Source of the DNA: Eudorina sp. 2006-703-Eu-15
Lineage: Eukaryota > Chlorophyta > Chlorophyceae > Chlamydomonadales > Volvocaceae
Assembly (NCBI GenBank): GCA_003117195.1
Contig: BDSI01000116.1
Span: 124,001-188,000 of the forward strand
Reading direction: 5' to 3'
Length of the DNA stretch: 64,000 nt
Part shown: positions 1-11,969 of the stretch, piece by piece
How positions within the stretch are numbered: the stretch's first letter is position 1
How the letters are laid out: the number at the start of each line of letters is the position of its first letter
Notes under the pieces: model-generated
The model's database searches: none
What the model was told of the DNA's origin: nothing
The model's input: the letters and a program-made list of their open reading frames with translations, nothing else
Program-made: the position numbers and the translations under genes

Positions 1-233
1 TCAACACCCACCCGGGCCCCCAACCCAACCACCCGTCGCGATATACCCAAATACCGGAGCACCGGCCCCGCCAGCTCACGACCCAGATGGAAATCGCACC
101 CAACCCACATCCCTGACCCCGCATCCCGTACGCAAGTTGCTTGGCACAGCCCCAGGGCCCAGGCCGCCCGCCTCGACTCCCCTCTCTCCACCGCCCTCAA
201 GCCGCCCGGTCCCTCACGGCCGCGCCGCCGTAC

Positions 234-1839
234 CTCATCCGCATGCCCGCCATCTGCTGACCGACCGCCCCCACATCCCGCTCTGCGAACGCCGCTCGTC
301 CCATGGGAACCGGCCCCGTGTTGTACGACGAGCTCTGCCGGGGGGTGCGGTTGCGCTGCGGCGGCCCCGCGGGGTCGCCGAACATGCCCCCACCGGCGCC
401 GCCCATCCTGCCGCCGCCGCCGCCGCCTCCCGCCCGTGCCGCGCCGCCCAGCGCGCCGCCCACGGCCTCCATCTGGCCCAGCCCCGGCGACTTCAAGTCC
501 ATGCCGATGCCCGTCAGCGGCCTGGTGGTCTTGCCTCCCGCCAGGGTGGCGGACACAGGCTTGATCTGCTTGGCTGTGCGACGCAGGCGAAGACATGGAA
601 GAGGGGGTTCGCCGTAAGAATGCGTCTTTCGTAAAGGAATCCCAGAACGGTGCGTGACACGGTGTCGAGCGGCCTGCCGAGATTCCGTGGAGATGGGACT
701 TGCGGGGTGAAGTCGACGGTTCGTGGGGGCGACATGAAGGGCAGACGTGACCCCCCTTAGGGGCTGCGTGGACCGCGTGACAACGCCTGCAGCCGCCTCC
801 GGGTTGTTTCCGGAGCCGGGTGCGGTTGGACCTGCAGGGCCGCCGCGAAAGAGCGGCACGACCGTCGGCCCGCCCTTCCCCAGATGTGTTTGCACTGCGC
901 TGAACCCCCCCCACACACACGTCCCCTCCCCTTCCCCCGCGCGTCTCTCTCTAGGTTCCCCCGCGGCCCAGTGCGCGCGGCCCAGCGGACGCTGCCCGGG
1001 ACCGCGCCGGGAACCCCCACCCCTGGACCCGAGAACCCAAAGTTTGGGTCGCACTTGGGTCACCCTGCCCCTTCCGGTGCACACCCGAGGCCGCAACGCA
1101 CTTGTGGTGCCAGGGGGCGGGGCCCTGGGCAGCTCCTTCCGCGGCAGCTCGTCCCAGGCGTTCCGGGCGCCGCTGGACGCGGGCCGCACGCGCTCGCGGT
1201 GGCCCTGGGACTGCCCGACGGCGCCGCCGCCACCCGCGTTGAGGGCGTGGGCGGGCCCCGCGCCGGCGCCGGTGGGCGGCCGCATGCGGCTCGCTGAAGG
1301 TGGCCTGCGACGTCGTCGGCATCGTCCCACGGTGAGTGGTGCGGGTTGCCAAGCAAGCGGGCAGGGGTGCAGCTTCAGCAGGCCGTAAGCTTGCCAGTCG
1401 CGCGCCGCATGGCTGCCGAGGATGGGCCCCGGCCGCGCCGTCTTCACGTCGGAGGGGCTGCGGTAAACGGCGGTTCGGCCTTGCTGGCTACTATGTGTGA
1501 AGTCCTGACAGCACCGTCATCGACGGTCGGCACCTCTACGGCACCCCTACGCGATGGCTTGTATGGCTTGACACTGACGCAAGGCTGTGTGTACCTGCCG
1601 CCACCTGGTCCAGCTGCAGCGGCCCCGCCGGCTCCAGCTCCACCGCCATCGCCCGCGCGCATGGGGTCTACACCACGGTTGGTGGCGGCTTTGGACCAGG
1701 TGCCTCCCATACCGCCGGCGTAGCCGCCCACGTAGACGCCTTGGGCACGATCGCCGGCGGCCATGCCCCCACCCGCGTTTGCCGTGCGTATGGCCCCGGC
1801 CAGGCGGGCCCGTGTCGAGTCACCCATTGTTCCGGACAT
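234..1839 (-). CDS. N-terminal part of an unidentified Gly/Pro-rich protein, possibly ciliary (IFT74-like); continues off the left edge
   Basis: Three exons join in consistent phase: 1839-1595 (ATG at 1839, MSGTMGDSTRAR...), 1304-1102 and 573-234, with donors GTACAC, GTGCGT and GTACGG and CAG acceptors. The 262 residues visible are rich in Gly, Ala, Arg and Pro, are strongly basic, and carry RMRPPTG, IKPVSATLAGGKTTRPLTG and QQMAGMRMR motifs. Repeated RPxTG-type motifs in a basic, disordered N-terminus are known from intraflagellar transport protein IFT74 and some other IFT-B subunits, so IFT74 is a candidate, but no coiled coil is in view to confirm it. The rest of the gene lies beyond position 1. 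The splice structure is well supported; the identity is a guess from motif style only. Confidence 0.5.
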
Positions 1840-2970
1840 TTGTCTATGGAGGAGCAGGCGCTGCCCGAACTAGACTACAAGCACTTTGATAGGATTTACA
1901 GATCAATGCGGGCTGTGGCCGCACGCGTCGCGCAGGCAACTGCACGCAAATGCCACGCCGGGTCAAACAGCAAATTGCTGCAGATACTGCAAGGAAAGAG
2001 TCTAAAACGGTCGCATTTCTTGTAGCTACTGAAATGTCACGAAAGTGTAACCATCCTGACAACTATGATCTATGAAATGAATCAGAGCTCGGAACTCAAG
2101 GAGGGTTCTCATGACTGGAAACTCGACAAGGTAAAACTTGACTTAAATGCAAATCTTACTGATAACTGTTAACGGTTAACAATATGTCGATAGGCAATCA
2201 AAGTTCACAGCGCACAGCCTATCTGCTTGCGGTACGGGTACGTCAGCAGAAGCATCCGGGCGCAGCGGTGGAGTGTTTTGAATCTGCTTGCGGTGATCAA
2301 AGCTTGAATATGTAACCATAAATACTTTTTGAGGGGAGTAATAGACAATTCATCCTAGGATTCGCCTTTGCTCGGACTGTCACCGAATTACCAACCGCTT
2401 CGCTGATAATCAGATCATTGGGCGCGGTCCCGCAATCCAGTGCATGGTCTTATAAGGTCCTTACAGATCTTATGAGATATATACACCCTGACAGGTTAAT
2501 GGTGGCTGCAAACAGCGGCACAGGTTGTCCACTTGTCCTCTTGGCCGACCCCACAGGATGCCGCACAATCTCGCGTGCGTTCTCGCTCTGTTACAGTGTT
2601 GTTCGTGATGCCAGCAGACAAATACCCAGCTACCGGTCTCCACTACAAATAAAATGGTACATCCCGCAGACCGTCAACCTCCCGACTCACCTCTTGCAAG
2701 GAATCGCACACGCGTTCTATCCCTCCATCACTTGACTGTTGTTGCAGTTAATATGTGTGCTCCACAACGGGTCCCAACCTTGTCACAGTATGTTTCGACA
2801 GCTTTCAACTACTAGACGGTCTGAAAGAATACAGACAACGGCCCGGGGAACGTGACCCAGCCCTTAGGGGACCCGACACGGACCCTGGGACTCCACATGG
2901 GCTCCCAGCCCGGGACCTGACCTGACCCTTAGGACTGGACTAGGCTATGGCACCACATACTGCCCCTGGG
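1840..2970. other. intergenic, AT-richer spacer
   Basis: No coding pattern on either strand. Base composition is clearly more AT-rich than the flanks between about 1990 and 2800. There are short direct repeats around 2220-2290 and a small palindromic GTTAAC cluster near 2168. It may contain the promoter of the minus-strand gene that starts at 1839. Confidence 0.5.
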
Positions 2971-2974
2971 ATCC

Positions 2975-5900
2975 GAAGCATCGGGTGAAAGAGAGGAGGC
3001 GGACCCGCTAACCGCACCGGCGGTGGCAGTGGCCGCAGACGTTGAAGGAGACTCGGCCCCGGATGCCGGCCCTGCGTTGCCACCACCGAGCCCCGCCGTG
3101 TCTCTGCCTGAGGCCGCCCGCATTCTCGATGCCGATCGGTGACGAAGCTGCTGCGCCGCCGCAGCCGCCGTCTCTGCAGTCAGCCGGCCGCACCCCACAC
3201 CTCAACGGAGGACCGCGCTGCATGCCCAGTTCGCCCACCTCTTCGCAGCCACGCTCAGCGGCAGCGACGGCTTCTTCGGCCCGCAGACGCAACATTCCCT
3301 CCCCTCGCGGTCATCTGCGCCCTGTGCTCCAGAACCTTGAGCTCCGTTATCATGCTCCTGTTTCGGACGCTGCGCTGGGTGCGCGATAACGCGGCTGTGG
3401 CACCCGAAGGGCGCGAGGACCTTCTGCGCTGCCGCTTCGCGTTGCGGGCCCTGTACACCTACCTCGCCGTCCTGAGCCGTCGGTCGCAAACGGGCTGGCT
3501 AAAGTAATCCGCGCGCTGGCCCGGACGGGAGGGGTGCAGAGCATCAGCGTGGTGGTGGCGGAGCTGGCGGCGGCGGCGGTGGCCTACATCCGTGAGGACT
3601 CGTCTGTGGTTCCCGTCACGGCGGACGCAGGGATGGCGATGGATGCTGCAGTGGCTGCGCAGGCGGGGACGGCAGCGGGGCCAGCAGCAGCGGCAGCAGC
3701 GGTGGAGGCTGCTGCTGCCGTCGGCGGAGGTGATGGTGGTGGCGGTCGGTGTGGCAGCGACGGCCGGTTGCCGGTATCCTGGGAGCAGCGGGCGCCGTTG
3801 GCTGCCGGACTGTGCACCCTGTTGGGCGAAGTTGTGTTCCTGGCGCAGATGGACGGGGGGGGGACGCGCGGGTGGGTGAGCCCCAGAGGGAGCTGCAGGC
3901 CGCGATTGTGAAGAGCAGGGCACTGGAGCACCTCAGTCGGGCGGTCGTGCTCCACCGGCACGCGCTGACCCGTGGGTCATCAGCTGGGTCCGGGGAGGGC
4001 GCGGCCGGGCCGGCGGCGGCGCCGCCCCAATTCGTTTTGCCGCAGCAGTTCGGTGGGCTGCCAGTCAGCAGCGCCGGCGACGTTGATGAGGACGGTGACG
4101 TGCCTGATGTCGAGCTGCGCGCGCTCTTCAACGTGATGATGCCGCTCCTGACGGCAAACCGTACGGCACCCCGGCCGGTTGCCGTCTGGGCGGACGTGCT
4201 GCTGTCCGGGCCCTGCGTGCAGTACTTCCTGCTGCTGCACGTCGTATCCCAGCTGTGTGCGGCCGACGGAGGCCCCGACTACGGCCTCGGCCGAGTGTAC
4301 GACGCGCCCGTACTGCCGCCGTTTTGTACCGAAGAGGTCCCGGTCACGAGGGCCGGCGCAGCGGCGTCCTCGGGCTCGACAGACCCGGCCGCGAGCACTC
4401 GCAATGACCTCTGGACGAGCCTGGCGACCGCAACGTTCCGGGCGTTCACGGAGGGTGGGAACGAAAGCGAAGAGGACGGCAGCGGCGCGCCTGCCGCTGG
4501 GGCCGGGGAGCCATGCATCACGGCCCAGAATGCCGTCCTCCTGGCCGAGGCCGCTTTGCTGTGCGCGGTCAAGAACGTCCACGGCGAGCCAGCGGACGCC
4601 GTACGGGCCCTGTGGGAGCCGGTCGTACAGAGCGCAAACGGTGTCGTGCAGGTTTCCAAGCGCTTTGGTTGGGGCACCCACAGCGCGTTGCCCCTCCTGT
4701 GCAGCATGCCCTTGCCGCCCTGGTCTCCACCACCAATCACGGGTGAGCCTTCTCCGGGGTTCCGAGGCGGTGAGGGGTTGGGCGTGCACGAATATGTGGA
4801 CGTCTATGCGCTGCTGCGACCGCGCTTAATTCGCTCCATGGGTACGACAATTTGCGCGTGGTTGTTTGCAAGTCTTCTGATGAAGATGCGGCTTTCCTGT
4901 AATCTTCTGCTTGTTGTTACTTGCTTTGGACGAGCTGTCAGGTACCGTACCATTCCGCGTGATGACACGTGCTCCTGAAGACTGAGCAGAGGCTCGGTTC
5001 CTGGGCCCGCCGTGCGCATCCCTGCCTCCGGTCACCCGCGCAGCAGGCAACGATGACGGCGCCACTGACCCATGGGTCCCCAGCCCCGACCTGGGCCCCG
5101 TCCTGCAGTCCGGCTACGTGGCCTGCCTGGAGAGATGCCTCCGCCGCGTACTGAAGGAAGCAGCGGGGGGCGCCGGGGCGGGCGCCGCCGTAAGCGCCAC
5201 CAGCGGCGGCAGCACGGCTGGGCAGTCCAGATATGCCGCGGCCTTCCTGAGCCTGAGTGGGCTGCTGGATCAGGACACGGGTGCTGTTGCTGGGCTCCTG
5301 GCCTTCAGCGATCTGCCGACGGCTGCGGCGCTTGTGGTGACGGCGTTCAAGGGGATGCGGGTTGCGCAGGGGGCCCCGGATGCAGCAGAACGCGGGTGGC
5401 GTCGGGGTCGACGCAGGCCCTCCGCAACTGCCGCTGCAGCCGGACGAGGCGACGATCCCCTTTCGAAGGTGTACACGTTGCTCTTCCGGTACATCGATCG
5501 CGTCGATCGCTTGCTGCTCACATGCGGGGAAACCGGCTCCGGAACCACCCTGGTGTCGCAGCTGAGGTTCTGGTGGCGGGTTGGATCCGAAGCGGGAGCC
5601 GGGTCTGCCTCTGGTTCTGGATCCGGATCTGCATCTGGGTCGGTGCCGGGCCTGGGGTCCCACCACGCGGCCGGCGCCGGGGGCAACAGCGGGGCCCCTG
5701 TCGTCACGCCCCCCGTCCAGAAATTGGCGCTGCTGGCGGCCTTCGCAGTGCCGCGGGTGCTGTGCCTGCCTGGTCCGGGAGCTCCTGGAGACATGCCTGG
5801 GGGACGTGGTCAAGCTCAAGGCCAGGGCCCGCACCGTCCTGGGCGCTTGCGTCGTGATGAGGCGGCTGGGCTCGTTGCTGGCGCGGGTTTACCTCTGCCG

Positions 5901-6648
5901 TGACAGCAACCCGGCATCCGAGGACGCCGCCAGCTGGGAGGCGCTGCTGGTCGGCTCCATGGACCTGCCGGGGCTGATGGACTTGGTGATACGGGCGATG
6001 CACTCGTGCGCGGCGTATGCAAATGAGGAGGAAAGGCGGGAGATGGATGACATATCCTTCGACATCGCGTCGGCGGCGCTGCTCACCATGGTGGTGTTCC
6101 CTGCCCGCGGGCGGCAGCTGCTGACGGCGCCCTGGTGCCCTCCCCACCCGTTCGAGCACGGGTCTGAATTCGCGTCCACGCGCACATTGCTGGGCCGGCT
6201 GTGTGCGAGTTTCCTCAGGGTTTTCCGCAAGGCGCAGCTTTCCTTCGGGCAGCTCGTGGTGCTGGGGCGGAAGGTGGCTGACGGGCAGGACCTAGGGAGG
6301 GCGGATGAAGCATGGCTGCGCAGCGCCTTCGGTGGCACGAGGGCCAACATGGCGGCACTGCTGCCGCCGCCCTGGGTGGTGGCAGCCCAGGCGGCGGGAC
6401 GGCAGCTGCCGCCGCTGTGTGGCAACCCCGGCTGCGCCAACCTGGCGGGTGACAGCGAGGTGGACCTGCTTGGGCAGGCGGGTGCGGCGGCGCCGGGGAC
6501 GTCCCGCGGGAGCCCAGCGTCGGAGGCTGGGATGGCCTGCAGTACGGCATCGTCCTTGTCTTACTGGTACTGCTGCACGGCCTGCAGCCAGGAGCACCAG
6601 CGGATGGAGCGCCGGGCCGTGAAGTCGAGCAGGCGTCGGGGCCGGTGA
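2975..6648 (+). pseudogene. volvocine MYND-tail family protein, frameshifted
   Basis: Coding-like segments run left to right but change frame repeatedly: 2975-3138 and 3215-3295 in one frame, about 3296-3480 (including MLLFRTLRWVRDN at 3352) in a second, 3485-3860 in a third, 3860-4841, then after an intron with acceptor near 5046, 5047-5765 and 5770-6648 in different frames. The change near 3860 lies in a run of nine G (3855-3863). The C-terminus LCGNPGCANLAGDSE followed by YWYCCTAC matches the zinc-binding tail of the large volvocine MYND-type family, but the middle cysteine pair is missing and the last is replaced by a basic run. Neighbouring genes splice cleanly, so real decay is favoured over general sequence error. 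The function of the family is not known. Confidence 0.6.
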
Positions 6649-8052
6649 CTGGAATGACGGAAGTGAGTGCCGTGCTATGAGATAGGTCCGTCATGTCTTT
6701 ATGGTTGCCGCCGAAAGACCTCTGTATGTTGCTCAGTGCGCGCGCAGGCGTCGTCGAAGTGTTGAATTAGCCATGTAGTACCATAGTGCGGTAGAACGGT
6801 AGTGCGGTAGTACGGCAGTACAGTAGTGCGGTAGTACGGCAGTACGGTAGTGCGGTATCTTCGCGTTGATGGAAACCCAGTCGTCCTTGTGCGCATCTGC
6901 TGTTGGGTTCGCTTGCCAGTTGCATTCTTTCAGCGTTGATGCAGAGGCAGGTGGCGTGGTGGGGACTTGAGGTCGCGTCGGTCGGTGGGGGATGCGAAAT
7001 ACGAACGACCTGGTTTTCCCACGAAGTCAGTGGGGCAATGCAACGATGTGGAGTTGAGCGCGGGGCGCGACTGCGCCCCCGGAGAGGTCCAGGTGGTGGG
7101 ACAGATACGGTGCGCGCCGCACAGGTCGCGAACATATCATGTTTTCTTGCCCCGGGCAGGGAACCATCTTCCGGGTGTGAGGTTGCGGATTGATGTCGCG
7201 GATAGGGTAAGACCGGTGTCAGTAGGCTGTTCGTACGGAGCTGAGCGAGCTGCCAGTGCAAGATGAAGCATGAGTAGCTGGATGACTGGACGTGCAACCT
7301 ACGGTTGCATGTTTGTATCCATATGTATAATATGGAGGTGTGCGGTGCACTGCCCTGTTTCAAGGTGAATTGCAGACGCTGTGCAAGCGTGCTGCAAGCC
7401 GCCATAGATAGTGCACACATTACAGTAGGTGTCGGTTCCCTCGAAGACGCATCAATCAGCAGCCTGTCCGCAGCCCGTACAGGCCGGTTGTTTTACAACG
7501 AGCCGTTGCTGTTGGCTAGGTTGTGACGTGCCGTGCAAGCCCCTGCCTGCCGTTTCCACTTCAGTTGATGAATGGGTTGGCGGGGATAGAACCTAATGGC
7601 ATTGCCCTGGGCCCGAGCGCATTGAACTGAGGCACGGGTCCACCCGCCGTTCATGACTCAGCGGCGGCCAGGGGCGACCATAACGTCACTTCCGCGCGAG
7701 AGTGTTAGAGAGTGGAGGCGGCACGTCAGGCGGTCAGGGTGCTACTGGTTTAGTGTTGCCGGTGCTGTACTAACATGCGCCTTCATGCATGGTAGTGTGT
7801 ACTTCATGTACCCCTCTTCACAACGCGAGCGGGTGAACAGCCGCAGGCATTCATCCGACACCGCCATAGTTCCTGCAGTTCCTGCATATCAAGTTAGGGC
7901 TCATACCCTTTTGGGCAATGTTCGCTGCATGGGTGGGCTGCATGGGTGGGCTAGCCGCTGCATTCTCCGGCTGCGCCAACCAGTCCCAGCATTGCCAGGC
8001 CCTGCCCAGCGCATCTATCCAAGACATAGGTTGACGTGTTCGTAGGCCGGCA
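6649..8052 (+). other. intergenic region between MYND-family gene and LINE
   Basis: No convincing gene. It contains the 8-9 bp minisatellite at 6776-6857 and a short doubled GCATGGGTGGGCT near 7927-7953, just upstream of the LINE. Confidence 0.45.
6776..6857. repeat. minisatellite of GGTAGTGC/GGTAGTAC/GGCAGTAC units
   Basis: About nine degenerate 8-9 bp units alternate TAGTGCGG, TAGTACGG and CAGTACGG, immediately downstream of the MYND-family pseudogene. Confidence 0.8.
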
Positions 8053-10900
8053 GAGCAGGAGTGCGTGACATGCAAGTGGCTGATGAAGTGGACACGTAGC
8101 GGACCTGATGAAGGGCTGATGAAGTGGACCCGTACCCTCCTGTCGGAGACAGCGGCGAGAGCAGTGGTGAATGGGTACAAGTCGGAGCTAGTCCCCATGA
8201 CGGCGGGAGTCAGGCAGGGGTGCCCGTTCGCACCACTGCTATATCTGTTTGCAGCACAGGCGCTGCTTTGCTGGCTGCAGCAATGCGGGGTAGGGATCAA
8301 GTTAGGACCGCAGGATAGCGAGCTCACTACGGCGGTGCAATTTGCGGATGATACGGAAGTAGTGCTGGAGAACACCCAGGCCGTGGCTCCATTCCTGGAA
8401 TATATGGACACATACGCGAAGGCGTCGGGGCAACAGCTCAATTTCGACAAGGTGGAGCTTCTGGTTGTAGGGGCGGCGGACGAGTCGGGCGCAGTCGTGT
8501 TGGGTGAGGGTCAGGACGTCGCCGGGTTGAGGATTGTTCACCGCGCCACTGCGCTTTACCTCCCTTCCACGAACCTGGGAAGGGACGCTGAACTGGACTG
8601 GAGGGCGCACGGGGACAAGGTGAAAGAGCGCCTTCAGGCGCTATCGCGGCTATCCTTGTCGATATTCGGGAGGGCATCATCAGCGGCAGCATATGGACTG
8701 CAGCGAGTGACGTGGCACATGGAGCACGGCGGATTACCGCCCCAGAGAGAGAGTGTGGCCTGGGAGAAGTTGGCGGCTCGCTTAATCGATAGAGGACTCG
8801 GCCCCGACGACACAGAACGGAGGGCAACAGGGGTTCCCAAATCGCTGTTGGCAGGGCACCCGACGGGAGGAGGGTTTGGGGCCCTACCCCTGCTGGAGCA
8901 CGCGCGGGCCAGATGGGCCGGGTGGGCGGTCCGCTTCGTCCTGGGACCCTAGGGCGGGGCAGACGCCCCGTGGCGGCGAATTCTGCTTGAGTTCCTACGC
9001 GGAGCGATACCGGGCTTCGAACCCATCATGGCCTTGACGGCGCCCCATGCAGGACCATGGCTGGACTGCCCAGGACTACCGAAGGGATTGAATCGGATAG
9101 CAAGGGCACTGAGTGCCCTCCCGCCCGTGATCGATGTTGAGGCGGAGCCCCTGACTCCAGGGGGCTGGTGCTGGAATGCACCGCTGTGGGGCAACCCGCT
9201 ATTACCACAAGGGCTGCAACTAGGCGAGCGACCGGGGCTCGAACATAGGCATGCCGCCCTTGCCAAATGCCTGTCGCTGAGGACCATTGGGCATGCGGTT
9301 CGAGTGATATCCCGGCTCCTTGACACGACGGAAGGATGGGAGAGGAACTTGGACGCGAACCCCCCGACCGCCCGCACACAGCGCCAGTGTCGCCGGGGAT
9401 GGGCAATGTTTGTTAGGGAGTGCTTGGGGGTAGGAGCCGACGGGTGGCAGGAGTGGGACCGGTGGAGGGAGTGTGAGGCGGCCCTAGAAGCGCTCCGACA
9501 AGACATCCCACCAGGGTGGTGGGAAGCCGCCGAGGGGTCCCTGGGGCCCACCGAGGCGACCCCCCCAGGGAGAGAGGAAGTCACGGAAATGCTGGTGAGG
9601 CGCATGGGGTGGAGGCTGCAAAACGGCCTCAAGGTGGCACTCCACGAGTACACCGTGCGGTATGGCACGACACTGCAGCTGCAAAGCCTGGGGGAGGCGA
9701 GGCGTGCGGCGCACACACGCTTTGTTTGCGAAGCGCTTGGGGTAGAGGATACTGCGCCAGAAGTGTCGAGGATGGTTTCCAAGGTAATAGAGAACATGCA
9801 GCGGATGTGGACGGAGGCCAAGTGGGAAAACTCCTATAAGGAGGCGTATTGGCGACTGGCGGTTGATGGCATCCCAATGCTTGGTAACTCCCACATGAGG
9901 GGGGCGGCGGTGGCCCCTTGTGGATGCGGGACGTACCCCGGCGCCGGGGCGATACGGCCAACACCCAGGCAACACCATTTTTGGGGCTGTGGGGCGGCAC
10001 AAGCGGTTGTCGCACAGATCGAGGCAAGGCTAGGGGTGAGCCTTTAAAGGCAGCAGGTGTGGCTCGCAACGCCCCCCGTGGGTATGCAACAGTGTGTCTG
10101 GGACGTTGTCGTCTTGGCTGCAACCAGTGCCATGGAAACGGGCCGGCGAGCCCTGAGGGCCGACAGGTCCAGGAACGCGGGCGGGATCCCGCGGCCCTTA
10201 GGGGACGCTGAAGGGCTAGCCGCCCGGCGGGCAGTGGCAGACTTTTGGAGCCGACTCTACGACTTCGCTGAGCTGGGAGTCCCAGTGAAAGGGTGGTCAG
10301 CGGTGGGGGCTACACACCCCATCCTGAAAGTGCAGGACGGTCGTCTTGTGTGCCGAGGCCCGGTTCCGTCAGGCCAGGGTTCTTAAGCCCTGTAATAGAC
10401 CGCGGGTGGACAGGGCACTGACGCCCAGTGGAGCTATCGCTAGGTGTGGGCGGTTTTTTCGGCCCGGTGGGACCGTACGGGCAGGCCCCTGAATGGTGAC
10501 TCGCGAGCCCCCGTGGCCCTCCAAGACTACGGGCCACCGCTGGAGAAGTGACCCCGCCTTGGTGGGGGTGGTGGTTCGCTAATAGGGGCGCCCTGGTGGC
10601 TAACTCCCCCTGAGCGGGCTTTATCCCTTGCCATGGTTGGTTCTCAGGAACGGGGTGGTTCCCTGGTAGTGTGGGCCCGGGGAGTGTTTCGGAGCACTTG
10701 GGGAGCCTGTCCGGAGCGCCATGGTGGCGTTAGTTCATTTAGGCAGTGTATGGTGAGGAAGCCTCGGCTGTCGCCGGGGCTGTCACCGATGACCCGCGGG
10801 GTCCGCTGTAACATCCTAATAATAATAGCAGTGCCCAGCAATTGCCCAACAGTTGTGCGTATACTGTAGTATGTACCCAGTGCCCGACCCATATGGTTAG
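8053..10900 (+). mobile_element. 5'-truncated L1-like non-LTR retrotransposon (LINE)
   Basis: The body carries a reverse transcriptase C-terminal half and a long 3' region, followed by a non-coding tail with TAACATCCTAATAATAATAG around 10808-10827. A sequence similar to 10779-10840 recurs at 39065-39120, which supports this as the 3' end of a dispersed family. The 5' end is cut inside the RT domain, as expected from incomplete target-primed reverse transcription. Target-site duplications were not identified, so both outer limits are approximate. Confidence 0.7.
8065..10386 (+). pseudogene. LINE ORF2-like reverse transcriptase fragment with two in-frame stops
   Basis: One frame is open from 8065 to 10386 except for TAG at 8950-8952 and TAA at 10045-10047. 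The protein sense continues across both, for example VWLATPPVGMQQCVWD after the second. RT landmarks are GVRQGCPFAPLLYLF, then the catalytic block QFADDTEVVLEN (the F/Y-A-D-D box). Near the end CGCG...HHFWGC is a CxC-H-C zinc-knuckle-like element of the kind found at the C-terminus of L1-type elements. The palm N-terminal motifs and any endonuclease are absent. The copy cannot be autonomous. Start is set by the truncation, not by a true initiator. Confidence 0.8.
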
Positions 10901-11969
10901 GGTGCGTGTGTGGGATCCCTTAACTTCATCGTCATGCCCGTGCTATGAGGATGGGCAGTGACGAGGCGGCCGTACAACAGCACACCCTTTTTGGTCCTGC
11001 TTATGACCTAATACACTTAGTTGCCCGCGCGTGTCCCAGGCGGTTGGCGGTTGGCAGGGGGTCAGGGGCTTCCAAATGGACAGTAGTATGTCGGGAAATG
11101 CCCATAGCAGGCGTTCCATCACGCATTTGAAGTTGATGTCACTCTGTTATGTTCAATTGACGCGGAAATAAACCAGGCGTAGAACGGCTTGGACGTCTGC
11201 TACGCACTTCCTCCTTCCCGGGGGCCGCCGCACCAGGGGGCCGCACTGCCACCTGATTGTGGGTCCATTGACAGGCTCCGGCGCAAAAGACCTCGTCAAC
11301 ATACCCTAACAGCAAAGACATCGGGAACAAGAAATTAGATCCAGGCGCCAAGCTGCTTGCACACCCCGGCGAGTGATGCCGTCACGCCTTGGCGACCATC
11401 GTCCTGTCCCTTCCCAGCCATGGCGTGCCGAGGCCCCTTCGATACCAGTACGGGTACATCGGCTTACGCACAGAGGTACAGAAACCAACCCGCCACCCAG
11501 AGGGGAACCCACCCCAGGGGATATCTTCTTTCGCAAATCGTGCGCTTTCTTGAAACCCCCAGAAACCCCACCCAGCCGACCCATGAACAGAAAATGCAAA
11601 CACGGCTTCAATCGCACAGTTCAGGAAAGAATCAAATCGCGCAGTCCTTGCCACAGTTGCAACCCTGCCACAGTGCTTATTGCCGCCTGCCCTCTCTTTG
11701 CCTCGGCCCCTCTCGCTCGCTATCTCATTCCCTCGCAGACTCGCTCCCCTCCCACACTCATTCTCTCAAACGCCGCGAAACAATTCTGTCTGCGGCACTC
11801 CTTCGCTCTCTTCCGCTGTCAAGTCAGCACACGACAAGACTACGGCAACCGTCATCTGTCGAACGAACCTCGACCGTAGACACAAAACCAATGTCCACAT
11901 TTGTCCCATTTTGCCGGGGACCCCAACCGGCCAGGGTGTTAGGCTCAGGTGGGTGGGTCAGCCGCGAGG
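10901..11969. other. spacer between LINE and the 3' end of the TPR gene
   Basis: No gene recognised. The stretch 11640-11800 is C/T-rich on the plus strand and probably lies in the 3' flank of the convergent TPR gene that ends at 11970. No TGTAA polyadenylation signal was found close to that stop. Confidence 0.4.

Noticed and set aside
2418..2735. 105-codon ORF in the AT-richer spacer
   Set aside because: Isolated, no homology or splice context recognised.
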